From NCBI GenBank assembly GCA_035487355.1, contig DATHMF010000022.1, forward strand, positions 140,550-204,549: a stretch of 64,000 bases of DNA, read 5' to 3'. Positions 51,880 through 63,832 of this stretch are shown piece after piece; positions within the stretch are counted from its first letter, which is position 1, and every line of letters starts with the position of its first letter. The notes beneath the pieces were generated by a model. The model was not told where the DNA came from, ran no database searches, and was given only the letters and a program-made list of their open reading frames with translations. Source of the stretch: Terriglobales bacterium. Lineage in GTDB: Bacteria > Acidobacteriota > Terriglobia > Terriglobales > Acidobacteriaceae. A program made the position numbers and the translations under genes.

Positions 51880-54800
51880 ATGAAATACCGGGTCGCAATC
51901 TTTACCACACTTTTTATTTTGTTTGCAAGCATTCATGGCAGCTTGCGCGCCAGCCAGGTCGTGAAGACGATTGGTCCAGTGCGTGTCTATATCATGCCCC
52001 AGAGTCCATCGGTGCCGGTCGGCAAAACTCTGCCGCTCAGCGCGTACTCGGTTTTCTTCCGCAATCCCAACCGGACGAGTCAAGGCACATACCTCACCGG
52101 GAGATGGAACTCCTCGCAAACGGGAATAGCCACAGTTGATAACACAGGAGTAGTTACGGGTGTAGGACAGGGCTTCGCGGTCATTACTTTTCAATCCGGC
52201 CCATTTCGGACTTTTGCTGTTGTTAACGTTACCCCGCAATTGCTTTCCATCGCGGTGACGCCGGCCAATTCCAGTATTCCCCGCGGAACAACCCAGCAGA
52301 TGACGGCCATGGGGCACTACTCCAGCGGCCCCGATCAGGACATTACCAGCCAGGTGTTGTGGTCTTCAACGGTCACCAGTTGCGCAACCATCAGCGCCGG
52401 ACTGGCGCGGGCGTCGTTGGTTAACGAATGCACCACATCCATTCACGCCGATTTGTTCGGCGTGACGGGGATGACCAATCTCACCACCATCCCAGCGATT
52501 GTGCGATCGGTGGCAGTCACGCCTGCTAACCCGCCGGCGATTCCCAAAGGTGCTACTCAGCAGTTCACCGCAAGGGCAACCTATACCGACAACACAACTT
52601 TGGATGTGACCAGCAACGGGGGTACGGTGTGGTCATCCCTGGATCAAACCATTGCAAGCGTCAATAACACGGGTCTCGCTACAGGCCAGGCCATTGGGTC
52701 CACAACAATTCAAGCTGCCTTTGGCGGGCAAACCGGGCAGGTGAATGTCACGGTTTCGGCGCCGGCCGTGGTATCACTCGACGTTACTCCAAAAAATGCA
52801 ATGCTGCCTGTTGGTTTGACCCAGCAGTTTACGGCAACCGCTACCTATACGGATAACTCGACTCAAAATGTGAGCGGCCAGGCCGCTTGGACCTCAGACA
52901 ATCTTCCGGTGGCGACCATTGACAATGCCGGGCTGGCGACCGCGGTGAGCTACTCACCTCAAAACGGCACGTCTGGTATTACGGCCGTGTATGGAGGGAA
53001 GAGCAACGCGGTTCTTTTGAATACCAGGCCTGCCGTGGCTACCTCGATCGTGGTCACACCGGCCAATCCCACGGTCCCCGCCGGCTTGACGCAGCAGTTT
53101 ACGGCAACTGGGAATTTCTCCGATGGCAGCATGAGCGATGTCACATCAAACGCGCTGTGGTCTTCGAGCGACATGACCAAGGCCACCATCACTGGCCAGG
53201 GTTTTGCCACCACAACCGCCAACCAGGGGCCGACCACGATTACGGCAACCTACGTCAACAACGTCGGGCCGAATGCCAGTGGCACGACCACGCTCACGGT
53301 TGGCGCTCCCCTCCTGCAGTCCATTGCTGTTACCCCGAGTTCCTTCCCACTGCCGATCAACAAGACCAAGCAGTTCACCGCCACCGGAACGTACAGCGAC
53401 AACAGCACGGCCGACATCACCAACAGTGTCACCTGGACCTCTGCCGACATCACCAAGTTCACGATCAGCAATACGGGTCTGGCGACCGGTGTGAGCCCGA
53501 GCAATGATTACGTCAACTTAACCGCCGCGCAAAACAGCATTACCAGTCCCGCGGCAGGGGTATTGGTGCTTGACACTATTGACTCCATCAAAATCACGCC
53601 TCCTGATCCTTTTCTTGTCGCCAATGCAACCCAGCGGCTCTCGGTAATTCTCTTTCATGGGGCCGTGCAGGAATTCACCTGCAGTCCATGTGCAACCTGG
53701 ACGTCAGGTAACAACAATGTCGCCACAGTTGATTCCAATGGATTGGTCACAGCGCACGGCGGCGTTAATTCCACCACCATTACCGCTAATTTTTATGGTG
53801 TGACTGACACCACGAATTTGTACGTGCGGACGTCTGCGCTGAATAGTATCACGCTGAGCCCGCTTAATCCGCAGGTTGCCGCGGGATTGACCCAGCAATT
53901 CACGGCTACGGCGCATTACGCCGATACGACGACCGAGGACATCACGGGTGAAGCCGCCTGGAGTTCAAGCAACGGCGCCGTTTCCATCAACGCAACCGGG
54001 TTGGCCACTGCCGTATTTCAAGCGTCCGCCCAAATCAAAAACACCGCAGGTTCAATTTCAGCCAGCACCACGATGACGGTGACGCCGCCTGTGCTGCAAT
54101 CTGTCAGCATTAATCCCAAGACGATGACCAGGAACAAGGGAGAGATCGCCTACTTTACCACTACGGGACACTACAGTGACGGCACCACGCCGAATGTGGC
54201 TGCCACCTACAGCTCCGACAACACCAATGCCTGCAACATTGGTGCGTCCTCGGGCCAGTGCTTCACCGGCGCCGTGGGCACGGCACACATCACAACCTCG
54301 TTTGGAGGGTTCAACGACACGGCGACGCTCACGGTGAATCCGGCAGTGATCAAGAGCATTGACGTGACCCCGCACAGCCCTTTCATTGTGAACGGCAACA
54401 ACCAGCAGTTCGCAGCCAAGGCGACTTACACCGACAATACCGTAGTAGATATAACCAATACCGCCACCTGGGCCTCTACCAACGGCACCACAGCAACCGT
54501 CAACAATACCGGATTGGCTACCAGTCATGCCCTGGGCACAACCGTAATTTCCGCCACCCAGAGCGCTATAACCGGCAGCACCAACCTGAACGTAAGCTCG
54601 GTAGCGCTGACTTCGATTAATATCACTCCTCCTAGTGCTTCCATCGTCAAGAACGGAACGCTGCAGCTCACCGCCACCGGACATTACAGTGACAACTCCA
54701 CTCAGGACATCACCAGCCAGGTCACCTGGAATTCAGGCAACAACAACTTTGTGACCATCAGCGGCACAGGATTGGCAACCGGAGTCAGTGTAGGCGAAAT

Positions 54801-57474
54801 CTATGTATTAGCTGCATCAGGAAACATTTTTAGTCCCAATGTGAATGTTAATGTAACCAACGCAGCGCTGGTGTCTATCACGGTCGCGCCGCTCACGCCT
54901 ACAGTTCAACAGGCAGCAACCCAGCAATTTACCGCCACCGGCCATTATGCCGATAACACAACCCAAGACATCACGGGTCTGGTGAACTGGACTTCCAGCA
55001 ACGCAGCCGCGGCCACGATCGTCGCGTACAACGGATTGGCCACTGCTGTAGCTCCAGGGACTTCGACCATCACTGCAGCTTCCAACAATGTGAACGGGAG
55101 CACCACCATGACGGTGGTTCCGGTCTTGCAATCCATCACGATTACGCCGTTTAACCTCACAAAGATTGTGGGTGGCACCCAGCAGTTCACCGCCGTCGGT
55201 CATTACAGCGACAACTCAACCCAGGACATCACCACTTCTGTAACCTGGTCGTCATCAGCCACCGGGGTCGCCACCATCGGCAGCACTACGGGTCTGGCAA
55301 CCACGGTTGCAGCGGGTGCGACCACGATTACGGCAACTTTGAACAGTGTTTCCAACAGTGTTTCGTTCACTTTGGCTGCTTCCGGGAGCAACTCGCCTCG
55401 CTTCGCCTATGTGGCCAACGAATCCCTCTCGTCATCGGACGACACCATCGCCATCTACACGGTAGATTCAGTGACGGGTCAATTGCGATTGCGCAGCTAT
55501 TTCTACAACGGCGTCGGCACATCACCATTTGCGCTGGCCGTTGATCCGGCCGGCAAGTTCCTGTATGTGGCCAACTTCGGGCCTCACACTATCTCCGGTT
55601 ACGCGATTGACAACAACACCGGCGCGCTGAGCCCGGTGCCCAACTCTCCTTTCGACTCCGGGTCTTCATTTACGGATACGTTGACGGTTGATCCCACCGG
55701 CAAATTCCTGTTTGTGGGTAATTTTGGCTTCGGAAGCAATAACGTCTCCGCCTACACCATCAATCCCGCGACAGGAGAGCTGACCGCAGTCAATGGTTCG
55801 CCCTTTGGAGGAGCAGGAACTGAGGTAGCTGGAGTCGCGGTCGAGCCCAGCGGAAAGTATCTCTACGCCGTCTCCGATTTGGGAAAAACCATCCGTGGCT
55901 ACAGCATAGATGCCAATACAGGCGTGCTCACGCCCACGGCAGGAAATGCCAACACGACCGGCAATTCACCGTCGGCGGTTGTGGCCGAGCCCACAGACAA
56001 ATATGTTTATACGGCCAATTTTGGCGGTAATTCCATCTCAGCTTTCAGTATCAACAACGGCACAGGCGTCCTGACCGAATTGACCGGAGCGGGTTCACCT
56101 TTTGCTTTGAGTGGCGGCGCCGTCAATCCGGCAAGCATGGCGGTTGATCCTTCAGGCAAGTTCCTCTATACGGGCGAAACCAACAAGGTTTCTGCTTTTA
56201 CGATTAACAATGGCACGGGAGCGCTTTCCGAAGTCACCGGTTCCCCCTACACCGTAACCGGGGCCAGTTCAGCAGTGAACGTGGATCCCTCGGGTCAATT
56301 CCTGCTGGTGAGCGATGGCACCGGAAATACGATCAAGACTTTCACCATTAATCCGAATACCGGGCAATTGACCGCCGCAGGCGTCGCGCCCGACCGCAAA
56401 GGACCTATTTCGATTGCCATTACCAAAGGGCGGCCCACATTCGATATTCCGCAGTTCGAATACGTCTCTGAGTACAGCCAGAATTCGATTTCCGGCTACA
56501 GCATTGACAACAACACCGGCCTTCTCACTCCGATTGGCGCGGTCACGCATTTAGCCGTCGGCAATCATCCGGCAGCCAGTGCAAGCGATCGCCCCGGCAA
56601 GTTTTTCTTCGTCAACAATAACAGTGACCTAACCACCTCTGCTTTCACTATTAATCCGGCGAACGGTGCGCTAACCCCTGTGAACGGATCACCCTTCAAC
56701 ACGGCCCATCATTCTGACATGACAATTGATCCCTCCGGAAGGTTCCTGCTCGGAACCAGCGTCGGTGACAAGAACCTGGAGTCGTATTCCATCAGCTCCA
56801 CTGGCGCGTTGGCTCTTGTTGGTACAGTTTGCTTCACGTCAGTGCCAAATGGGTGCCAAGGATTAACCGCCCCTCTTGGGGTTGCCGCGGATCCGCTGGG
56901 CCGCTTCGCTTTTAGCGGTAATACGGATGGAACGGTTTCTGCCTACACTATTGACAGAACCAGCGGTGCGGTCGCACTCGTCTCGGGATCGCCTTTTGCT
57001 GCTACAGGTGTTTCGCCATCGGGCTTGCACATGGCGGTTGATCCCTACGGGCAATTCCTCTATGGCGTCAGCTTCGACCAGAGTACTCTCTCCATCTTTA
57101 CCATCAATCAGAGTACGGGCGCCATCACGCAGGTGGGCTCGAATGTGAACCTCATGGGCCAGCCGGAATCGGTCACTTGCGACCCCACCGGAGGTTATGT
57201 GATTGTGGGCGGTTCCTTTAGGACGCAGGTGTATTCCATTGACCGCATCAATGTTCCTGGCAGTCTCACCGAGGTCTCGGGCTCGCCCTTTGTCAAGCCG
57301 CTGCTGGGGGCGACGCTCGACCCATCGAATCGCTTCCTCTATTACGCGGAGGGAGTTGGTAACAGCATCGAACTTGGGACCTTCGATTTTCGAACCGGCT
57401 TCGTTACCGATACTGCCAATAAGCCCGACGGCGCTAATGTTTACAGTGTTACGGTAACCGGGAAGCTGAATTGA
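51880..57474 (+). CDS. Giant surface protein: about 13 Ig-like (BIG2) domains and two beta-propellers
   Basis: 1864 residues from ATG 51880, with GGAGG six to seven bases upstream. Signal peptide YRVAIFTTLFILFASIHGSL. Residues about 30-1170 hold some 13 BIG2-like domains of 80-95 residues, each opening (S)I-x-VTP-x-NP...G-T-QQFTATG-x-Y-x-DNST-x-DIT. About 1172-1515 and 1522-1864 form two seven-bladed propellers of the 6-phosphogluconolactonase/lactonase-like type (VDPSGKFLYVANFGG..., NNGTGALSEVTGSPY). No LPXTG or PEP-CTERM anchor is obvious. It is probably surface adhesion or matrix material; export route unseen. The leader hairpin just upstream suggests regulated expression. Confidence 0.9.
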   Translation: MKYRVAIFTTLFILFASIHGSLRASQVVKTIGPVRVYIMPQSPSVPVGKTLPLSAYSVFFRNPNRTSQGTYLTGRWNSSQTGIATVDNTGVVTGVGQGFAVITFQSGPFRTFAVVNVTPQLLSIAVTPANSSIPRGTTQQMTAMGHYSSGPDQDITSQVLWSSTVTSCATISAGLARASLVNECTTSIHADLFGVTGMTNLTTIPAIVRSVAVTPANPPAIPKGATQQFTARATYTDNTTLDVTSNGGTVWSSLDQTIASVNNTGLATGQAIGSTTIQAAFGGQTGQVNVTVSAPAVVSLDVTPKNAMLPVGLTQQFTATATYTDNSTQNVSGQAAWTSDNLPVATIDNAGLATAVSYSPQNGTSGITAVYGGKSNAVLLNTRPAVATSIVVTPANPTVPAGLTQQFTATGNFSDGSMSDVTSNALWSSSDMTKATITGQGFATTTANQGPTTITATYVNNVGPNASGTTTLTVGAPLLQSIAVTPSSFPLPINKTKQFTATGTYSDNSTADITNSVTWTSADITKFTISNTGLATGVSPSNDYVNLTAAQNSITSPAAGVLVLDTIDSIKITPPDPFLVANATQRLSVILFHGAVQEFTCSPCATWTSGNNNVATVDSNGLVTAHGGVNSTTITANFYGVTDTTNLYVRTSALNSITLSPLNPQVAAGLTQQFTATAHYADTTTEDITGEAAWSSSNGAVSINATGLATAVFQASAQIKNTAGSISASTTMTVTPPVLQSVSINPKTMTRNKGEIAYFTTTGHYSDGTTPNVAATYSSDNTNACNIGASSGQCFTGAVGTAHITTSFGGFNDTATLTVNPAVIKSIDVTPHSPFIVNGNNQQFAAKATYTDNTVVDITNTATWASTNGTTATVNNTGLATSHALGTTVISATQSAITGSTNLNVSSVALTSINITPPSASIVKNGTLQLTATGHYSDNSTQDITSQVTWNSGNNNFVTISGTGLATGVSVGEIYVLAASGNIFSPNVNVNVTNAALVSITVAPLTPTVQQAATQQFTATGHYADNTTQDITGLVNWTSSNAAAATIVAYNGLATAVAPGTSTITAASNNVNGSTTMTVVPVLQSITITPFNLTKIVGGTQQFTAVGHYSDNSTQDITTSVTWSSSATGVATIGSTTGLATTVAAGATTITATLNSVSNSVSFTLAASGSNSPRFAYVANESLSSSDDTIAIYTVDSVTGQLRLRSYFYNGVGTSPFALAVDPAGKFLYVANFGPHTISGYAIDNNTGALSPVPNSPFDSGSSFTDTLTVDPTGKFLFVGNFGFGSNNVSAYTINPATGELTAVNGSPFGGAGTEVAGVAVEPSGKYLYAVSDLGKTIRGYSIDANTGVLTPTAGNANTTGNSPSAVVAEPTDKYVYTANFGGNSISAFSINNGTGVLTELTGAGSPFALSGGAVNPASMAVDPSGKFLYTGETNKVSAFTINNGTGALSEVTGSPYTVTGASSAVNVDPSGQFLLVSDGTGNTIKTFTINPNTGQLTAAGVAPDRKGPISIAITKGRPTFDIPQFEYVSEYSQNSISGYSIDNNTGLLTPIGAVTHLAVGNHPAASASDRPGKFFFVNNNSDLTTSAFTINPANGALTPVNGSPFNTAHHSDMTIDPSGRFLLGTSVGDKNLESYSISSTGALALVGTVCFTSVPNGCQGLTAPLGVAADPLGRFAFSGNTDGTVSAYTIDRTSGAVALVSGSPFAATGVSPSGLHMAVDPYGQFLYGVSFDQSTLSIFTINQSTGAITQVGSNVNLMGQPESVTCDPTGGYVIVGGSFRTQVYSIDRINVPGSLTEVSGSPFVKPLLGATLDPSNRFLYYAEGVGNSIELGTFDFRTGFVTDTANKPDGANVYSVTVTGKLN

Positions 57475-57558
57475 AGCGGCCAGGATAGAGCATTCGCGCG
57501 CCGAATTATGTCGTGTATATAATTTTCCTGGGAACGAACCCGTTCCCCGGAGAACCCA

Positions 57559-58071
57559 TTGCAAGAGGTTGCGCTCTATGATCCGCAGCGGCGGCCCGCA
57601 AACTGGATGCAAATCATCCAGCCCGGCCAGTATGCAGTCTTTCACAAAGACGCGCATACGGAAATCGAGACCAACTCAGAAGGCGCATACTTGCCTGCTG
57701 GCGCGCCCAGCACTTGCCTGATTTTTGATTCACGCGAAGAAGCAAAAAAGTATTGTGAGTTGCGCGTGCAGCAGTTTGGCAACTTACGTTGTGAGATTTA
57801 TGACAACTCCGGAAAAGCCAAGCTCCCAGCCGCCATTGTTCTGAATCCCGCGTTGGCCGGCTCTCTGGAAGAAAGTCCGGCAAATAGCAAGCGCAAGATC
57901 ATAACCGGAATTGCGCTCATCATACTTAGCGTCCCGCTTTTCATTTGGGACTGGAAATTCAATTGGGGCCTGATCCTGCCGACTCTGATTGGTCTTAACC
58001 TGATCTTTTTCGGCTTCAGGGTCGCGTTCTGGGGATTGGGTATGTTAGAGCGCACCAAGGTTCAGCAATAA
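57559..58071 (+). CDS. Hypothetical membrane protein
   Basis: 170 residues from TTG 57559 (ATG 57607 is possible). The N-terminal 110 residues are a soluble alpha/beta domain (PGQYAVFHKDAHTEIETNSEGAYLPAG...FDSREEAKKYCELRVQQFGNLRCEIYD). Two adjacent TM helices follow (IITGIALIILSVPLFIWDW, GLILPTLIGLNLIFFGFRVAFWGLG). No family is recognised. It lies downstream of the giant gene and is probably independent. Confidence 0.6.
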   Translation: MQEVALYDPQRRPANWMQIIQPGQYAVFHKDAHTEIETNSEGAYLPAGAPSTCLIFDSREEAKKYCELRVQQFGNLRCEIYDNSGKAKLPAAIVLNPALAGSLEESPANSKRKIITGIALIILSVPLFIWDWKFNWGLILPTLIGLNLIFFGFRVAFWGLGMLERTKVQQ

Positions 58072-58107
58072 CAAATAACGGCCCCTTTTCCTGGTCGGTG
58101 CTGATAC

Positions 58108-58740
58108 TCACAACAGCTTGCAAACTTCCTCAAACTCAAGCCGGGGACCGCGCGGAAACAGCTTCGCTGGGTCTCCAAACCCAAGGTTGCACAGGAAATT
58201 CGATTTCACCGGACTGGTTGGCATGACTTCTTCAGGTTCGCCTTTAGAAATGGGAGCTGGAAAAAATTCTTCATCCACCTTGGCGTTGTTGAAGCCGGAC
58301 ATGGGGCCGCAGTCCAACCCTAAAGAGCGGGCCGCAAGAATGAAATAAGCTCCCTGTAGTGTGCCGTTGCGAAATGCCGTGACCTCAGCCAGCTCTGGCG
58401 AATTTGAGAACCACTCGCGTGCTCCCGGATTGTGAGGAAAAAGCCTGGGCAGCAACTCATAGAATTTCATGTCATGGGCGACGATGGCCGTCACCGGGGC
58501 CTTCATCGTCTTTTCCACGTTGTTCGGCGACAATGCTGGGCGCAATCTCTGCTTTGCCTCCGGCGTACGCAAGAAAAGGATGCGTGCTGGGCTGCAATTG
58601 GCGCTGGTCGGCCCCCATTTCATAAGGTCGTACAGCCGGTGCAATAGATCATCGCTTACTGGTTTATCAAGCCAGCTATTGTGGGTTCGTGCCTTGCGAA
58701 ACAAAACATCCAGCGCCTGCTCGCTCAATAAATCGCCCAT
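58108..58740 (-). CDS. rutE: RutE-type malonic semialdehyde reductase (nitroreductase family)
   Basis: 210 residues. It begins [55 protein letters not shown], the FMN-binding signature of the HadB/RutE group. Then come [30 protein letters not shown] and the C-terminal [28 protein letters not shown]. In the Rut pathway RutE reduces malonic semialdehyde to 3-hydroxypropionate; other rut genes are not in the window, so a related aldehyde or nitro substrate is possible. FMN and NAD(P)H dependent; cytoplasmic. Confidence 0.9.
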   Translation of the reverse strand: MGDLLSEQALDVLFRKARTHNSWLDKPVSDDLLHRLYDLMKWGPTSANCSPARILFLRTPEAKQRLRPALSPNNVEKTMKAPVTAIVAHDMKFYELLPRLFPHNPGAREWFSNSPELAEVTAFRNGTLQGAYFILAARSLGLDCGPMSGFNNAKVDEEFFPAPISKGEPEEVMPTSPVKSNFLCNLGFGDPAKLFPRGPRLEFEEVCKLL

Positions 58741-58789
58741 AAGTTTGTGTCCCTCTTTCTCATCGTACTGTGAACATCAGCTTTAGGGT

Positions 58790-61450
<2,661 letters not shown>

Positions 61451-61941
61451 GTTTTGAGTTCTCCCAGTCATTTCGATGCAATTGTAAGGGGATATAGAGC
61501 CATTTTCGCGCATCTTTTGATTTTGGTCTAGCGGCTGGCTTCATAGGTGAGTTAGGCAATCACTGCGCGAGGTCGGCGGCGGGTCAGACGTCCGATCATC
61601 GGATAGGAAATGGAAAAACGGCGAGATTAACTGCGATTGCATCGGCGCAGAAATCACAAACATACAATACCCTGGCGCGCACGCAACTGCTTAAACTGCA
61701 ACCGCTGCGAGGCTCTTTAGCGCGCACACTACTCCCCCGGCAGAAACTCTATATGTCAGGCGCATATCAAGTCCAATTGAAATTGTTTATGGTACATATA
61801 TATGGTACATATAAAGGTTGAACGCGCAGCAATGACATGAAACCGCAGCCCTTTAGGATGAGTGCTGACTCCCCATCCGGTGGCCAAGAGGGTTCCAAAG
61901 ATTGAAATCCTGAGCCGGCAATCCCAACTTTGTTCGGAATC
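61451..61941. other. Intergenic region with 13-bp tandem repeat
   Basis: The tandem duplication TATGGTACATATA occurs twice (61788-61800, 61801-61813) and includes GTAC palindromes that could bind a regulator. No gene is seen; both neighbours are on the minus strand. Confidence 0.4.
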
Positions 61942-62391
61942 TCAGGCATGCGCCGTGAGGAAACGGTCGGCATGAGGCGCCGGTATGGCGCCCAATTGGC
62001 GCAGGAGCCCTAGCTGGTCCCAGCTATTCCAGCCGGCAACGATTTGGCCACCGGTAATTTTCGCGATGACGATTCCGGCCACGCGGACGCGTCTTCCGGT
62101 TGGCGGGATTCCCAGCCCGTCACCTTGATGTGTACCTTCGAGCACGAGCCGTACGGTAACCTTGTCGCCGTCAGCGACGGTGTCTTCGATTGTGATGTGT
62201 ATATCCGGGAAAGTTGTTCGAAAGTTATGGAAGAAAGTCTTAAATTGGGCAGGGCCTTGGACATCCACATCAGTTTCACCCAGGCCGTAGGCCACAGCGT
62301 CGGGAGCAAACAGTTCGTTGATGGTCTCTTCACGGGATTGGTTCCATACTTCTTCAAACCAGCGATGTACCAGTTTGGCATTTTCTTGCAT
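61942..62391 (-). CDS. Ester cyclase / SnoaL-like protein
   Basis: 149 residues with TAAGGAGCGTTT before ATG 62391. The NTF2-like fold is plain: ENAKLVHRWFEEVWNQSREETINELFAPDAVAYGLG, FFHNFRTTFPDIHITIEDTVADGDKVTVRLVLEGTHQGDGLGIPPTGRRVRVAGI. The D-x-R(V/I) block and GIPPTG loop are the SnoaL polyketide-cyclase/ester-cyclase signature. In Acidobacteria these are usually uncharacterised. Cytoplasmic; single gene next to a cupin. Confidence 0.9.
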   Translation of the reverse strand: MQENAKLVHRWFEEVWNQSREETINELFAPDAVAYGLGETDVDVQGPAQFKTFFHNFRTTFPDIHITIEDTVADGDKVTVRLVLEGTHQGDGLGIPPTGRRVRVAGIVIAKITGGQIVAGWNSWDQLGLLRQLGAIPAPHADRFLTAHA

Positions 62392-62473
62392 AAACGCTCC
62401 TTAATTCTGTCTGTAAAACCGGACCCGGTTGATTAAGACTGGCGGAAGGGCAGGCGGTCGGAGCAAAGCCCTT

Positions 62474-62740
62474 CTATTTTTCACCAATCAGATAACGGCA
62501 ACCCGAAGCGCCCATGCGAGCCGAATGGATCGTTTTTGCCGGGATATCGAAACGGTCCCCCGGCTGGTAAGTCTCTTGAGCGCCGTGCATCGTCACTGTC
62601 ATTTCGCCGTCGAGGATGATGTGCGCGGTCTCGCCCGGATGCATGTGATCAGGGTAGAAAGCGTTGGGGCTGTCTTGCCAGACGTAAGTATCGCAAAAGC
62701 CTTCGGCATGAAGCTGTTTTTCAAGTGCCTGTTCGTCCAT
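62474..62740 (-). CDS. Cupin-domain protein
   Basis: An 88-residue compact cupin: HAEGFCDTYVWQDSPNAFYPDHMHPGETAHIILDGEMTVTM holds the metal-binding H-x-H...E set, followed by YQPGDRFDIPAKTIHSARMG. A single domain this small is usually a sensor or a barrel enzyme such as a dioxygenase or isomerase; no substrate can be inferred. ATG 62740 follows a weak site. Confidence 0.88.
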   Translation of the reverse strand: MDEQALEKQLHAEGFCDTYVWQDSPNAFYPDHMHPGETAHIILDGEMTVTMHGAQETYQPGDRFDIPAKTIHSARMGASGCRYLIGEK

Positions 62741-63002
62741 GGTCCTATCTCAGAAGTGGGGAACATTATAGCCCGGAACAGAAATGATGCATGACTTCTG
62801 CCGCCAAAATCTGGTGTTCATTAACCGCGCAGTGCTTCCACGGCCGCACGTAAATTCTCGAGGCGCATCTCCGAGTAAATCTATTCAGGCGTGTGCCGTA
62901 AGGAGCCGGTCCACGCAGTTAAGGGCGACAAATTCCTGCCACGCAAAGATATCGAATTTCCTTCGGATCACCGCAAAATTACCAGTCGTCTGCAGATTCT
63001 GC
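62741..63002. other. Intergenic region with possible gene remnant
   Basis: On the minus strand an open stretch at about 62885-62998 reads QNLQTTGNFAVIRRKFDIFA... without a start codon. It may be the decayed continuation of the short secreted ORF upstream. Nothing else is recognised. Confidence 0.35.
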
Positions 63003-63125
63003 TTAGGCGGAGCGTCCGCGGGGCAGGGACGAACTCAGACGGGTTGGGTTGGGAGGCATCTGTGCAAGCCCCGATAAACTCACCAGCAGCACTGCAGCGA
63101 ATAAACCAATGTTTCTGAATTTCAT
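63003..63125 (-). CDS. Short secreted ORF, possibly decayed
   Basis: 40 codons with CAAGGAGCGAGTTT before ATG 63125. A clear signal peptide (FRNIGLFAAVLLVSLSGLA) is followed by only about 20 residues (QMPPNPTRLSSSLPRGRSA) and a stop. The good start signals but very short mature chain suggest either a secreted peptide or a truncated gene whose remainder lies in the next minus-strand frame. Confidence 0.4.
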   Translation of the reverse strand: MKFRNIGLFAAVLLVSLSGLAQMPPNPTRLSSSLPRGRSA

Positions 63126-63493
63126 AAACTCGCTCCTTGGGGATGAACACAGACCAGATTGGTTCTTGTTGTCCGGCACCAAAACGAAATGCAACCAGTA
63201 TGGTCAAGACTTGAAATTTGCACCATACTCGCATTTCTGACTTAAGACAGCGACATCGTGATAGGTTTTCCTTTTGCCGTATCAAAATGGTACGACGAGC
63301 CATTTTAGTCCTGAGATGTGGGAGGTCGATTTCTTCTAACCACGTCGGCCCAATTGGAAACGTCCGCCAGGTGGGCGCCGTCAAGCAATGCCTCGGCCTG
63401 CCCTCTTGCTGCGGCGTAAGAAAAGTCTGGTTAATTGCCAAACCCCTGGGTTATACTCGACGGCGTTCTGAAAGCATACGCTGGAGGAAAAGC
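63126..63493. other. Intergenic region, nothing recognised
   Basis: 368 bases between the short secreted ORF and the YeaQ-type gene. A minus-strand ORF to 63441 and a plus-strand ORF from 63218 run through but have shadow-like composition. Confidence 0.4.
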
Positions 63494-63763
63494 ATGTTTC
63501 ACTTAATCTGGTATGTTCTCATTGGGCTAATCTCGGGATTTATCGCAAAATCGGTGATGCACGTGCATATGACGACCTTCTGGACGATCGTGCTCGGCAT
63601 CATCGGATCGATCATCGGCGGCGCCGTTACCCACATGTTTTCGCGCCCGCAAAACGAACGATATCATCCCGCCGGCCTCATTTTTTCCATACTGGGCGCG
63701 ATTTTGGTTCTCTTCATTTGCTACAAGCTGAATATTCATTTTCCCCAGGTCAACCCGTTCTAG
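63494..63763 (+). CDS. GlsB/YeaQ/YmgE-family stress membrane protein
   Basis: 89 residues from ATG 63494, preceded by GGAGGAAA. Three TM segments are visible: FHLIWYVLIGLISGFIAKSV, TIVLGIIGSIIGGAVTHMF and GLIFSILGAILVLFICYKLN. The G-LISG-x-IA-K start and GIIGSIIGG turn are the GlsB/YeaQ signature. These small inner-membrane proteins are linked to general stress responses, mechanism unknown. Confidence 0.9.
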   Translation: MFHLIWYVLIGLISGFIAKSVMHVHMTTFWTIVLGIIGSIIGGAVTHMFSRPQNERYHPAGLIFSILGAILVLFICYKLNIHFPQVNPF

Positions 63764-63832
63764 CTCATCGACGACTATGGCGGCCCAGCTTTCACTCTGA
63801 CGGTGAATGGCACGAGCAGCTGCAGCGCCTTG

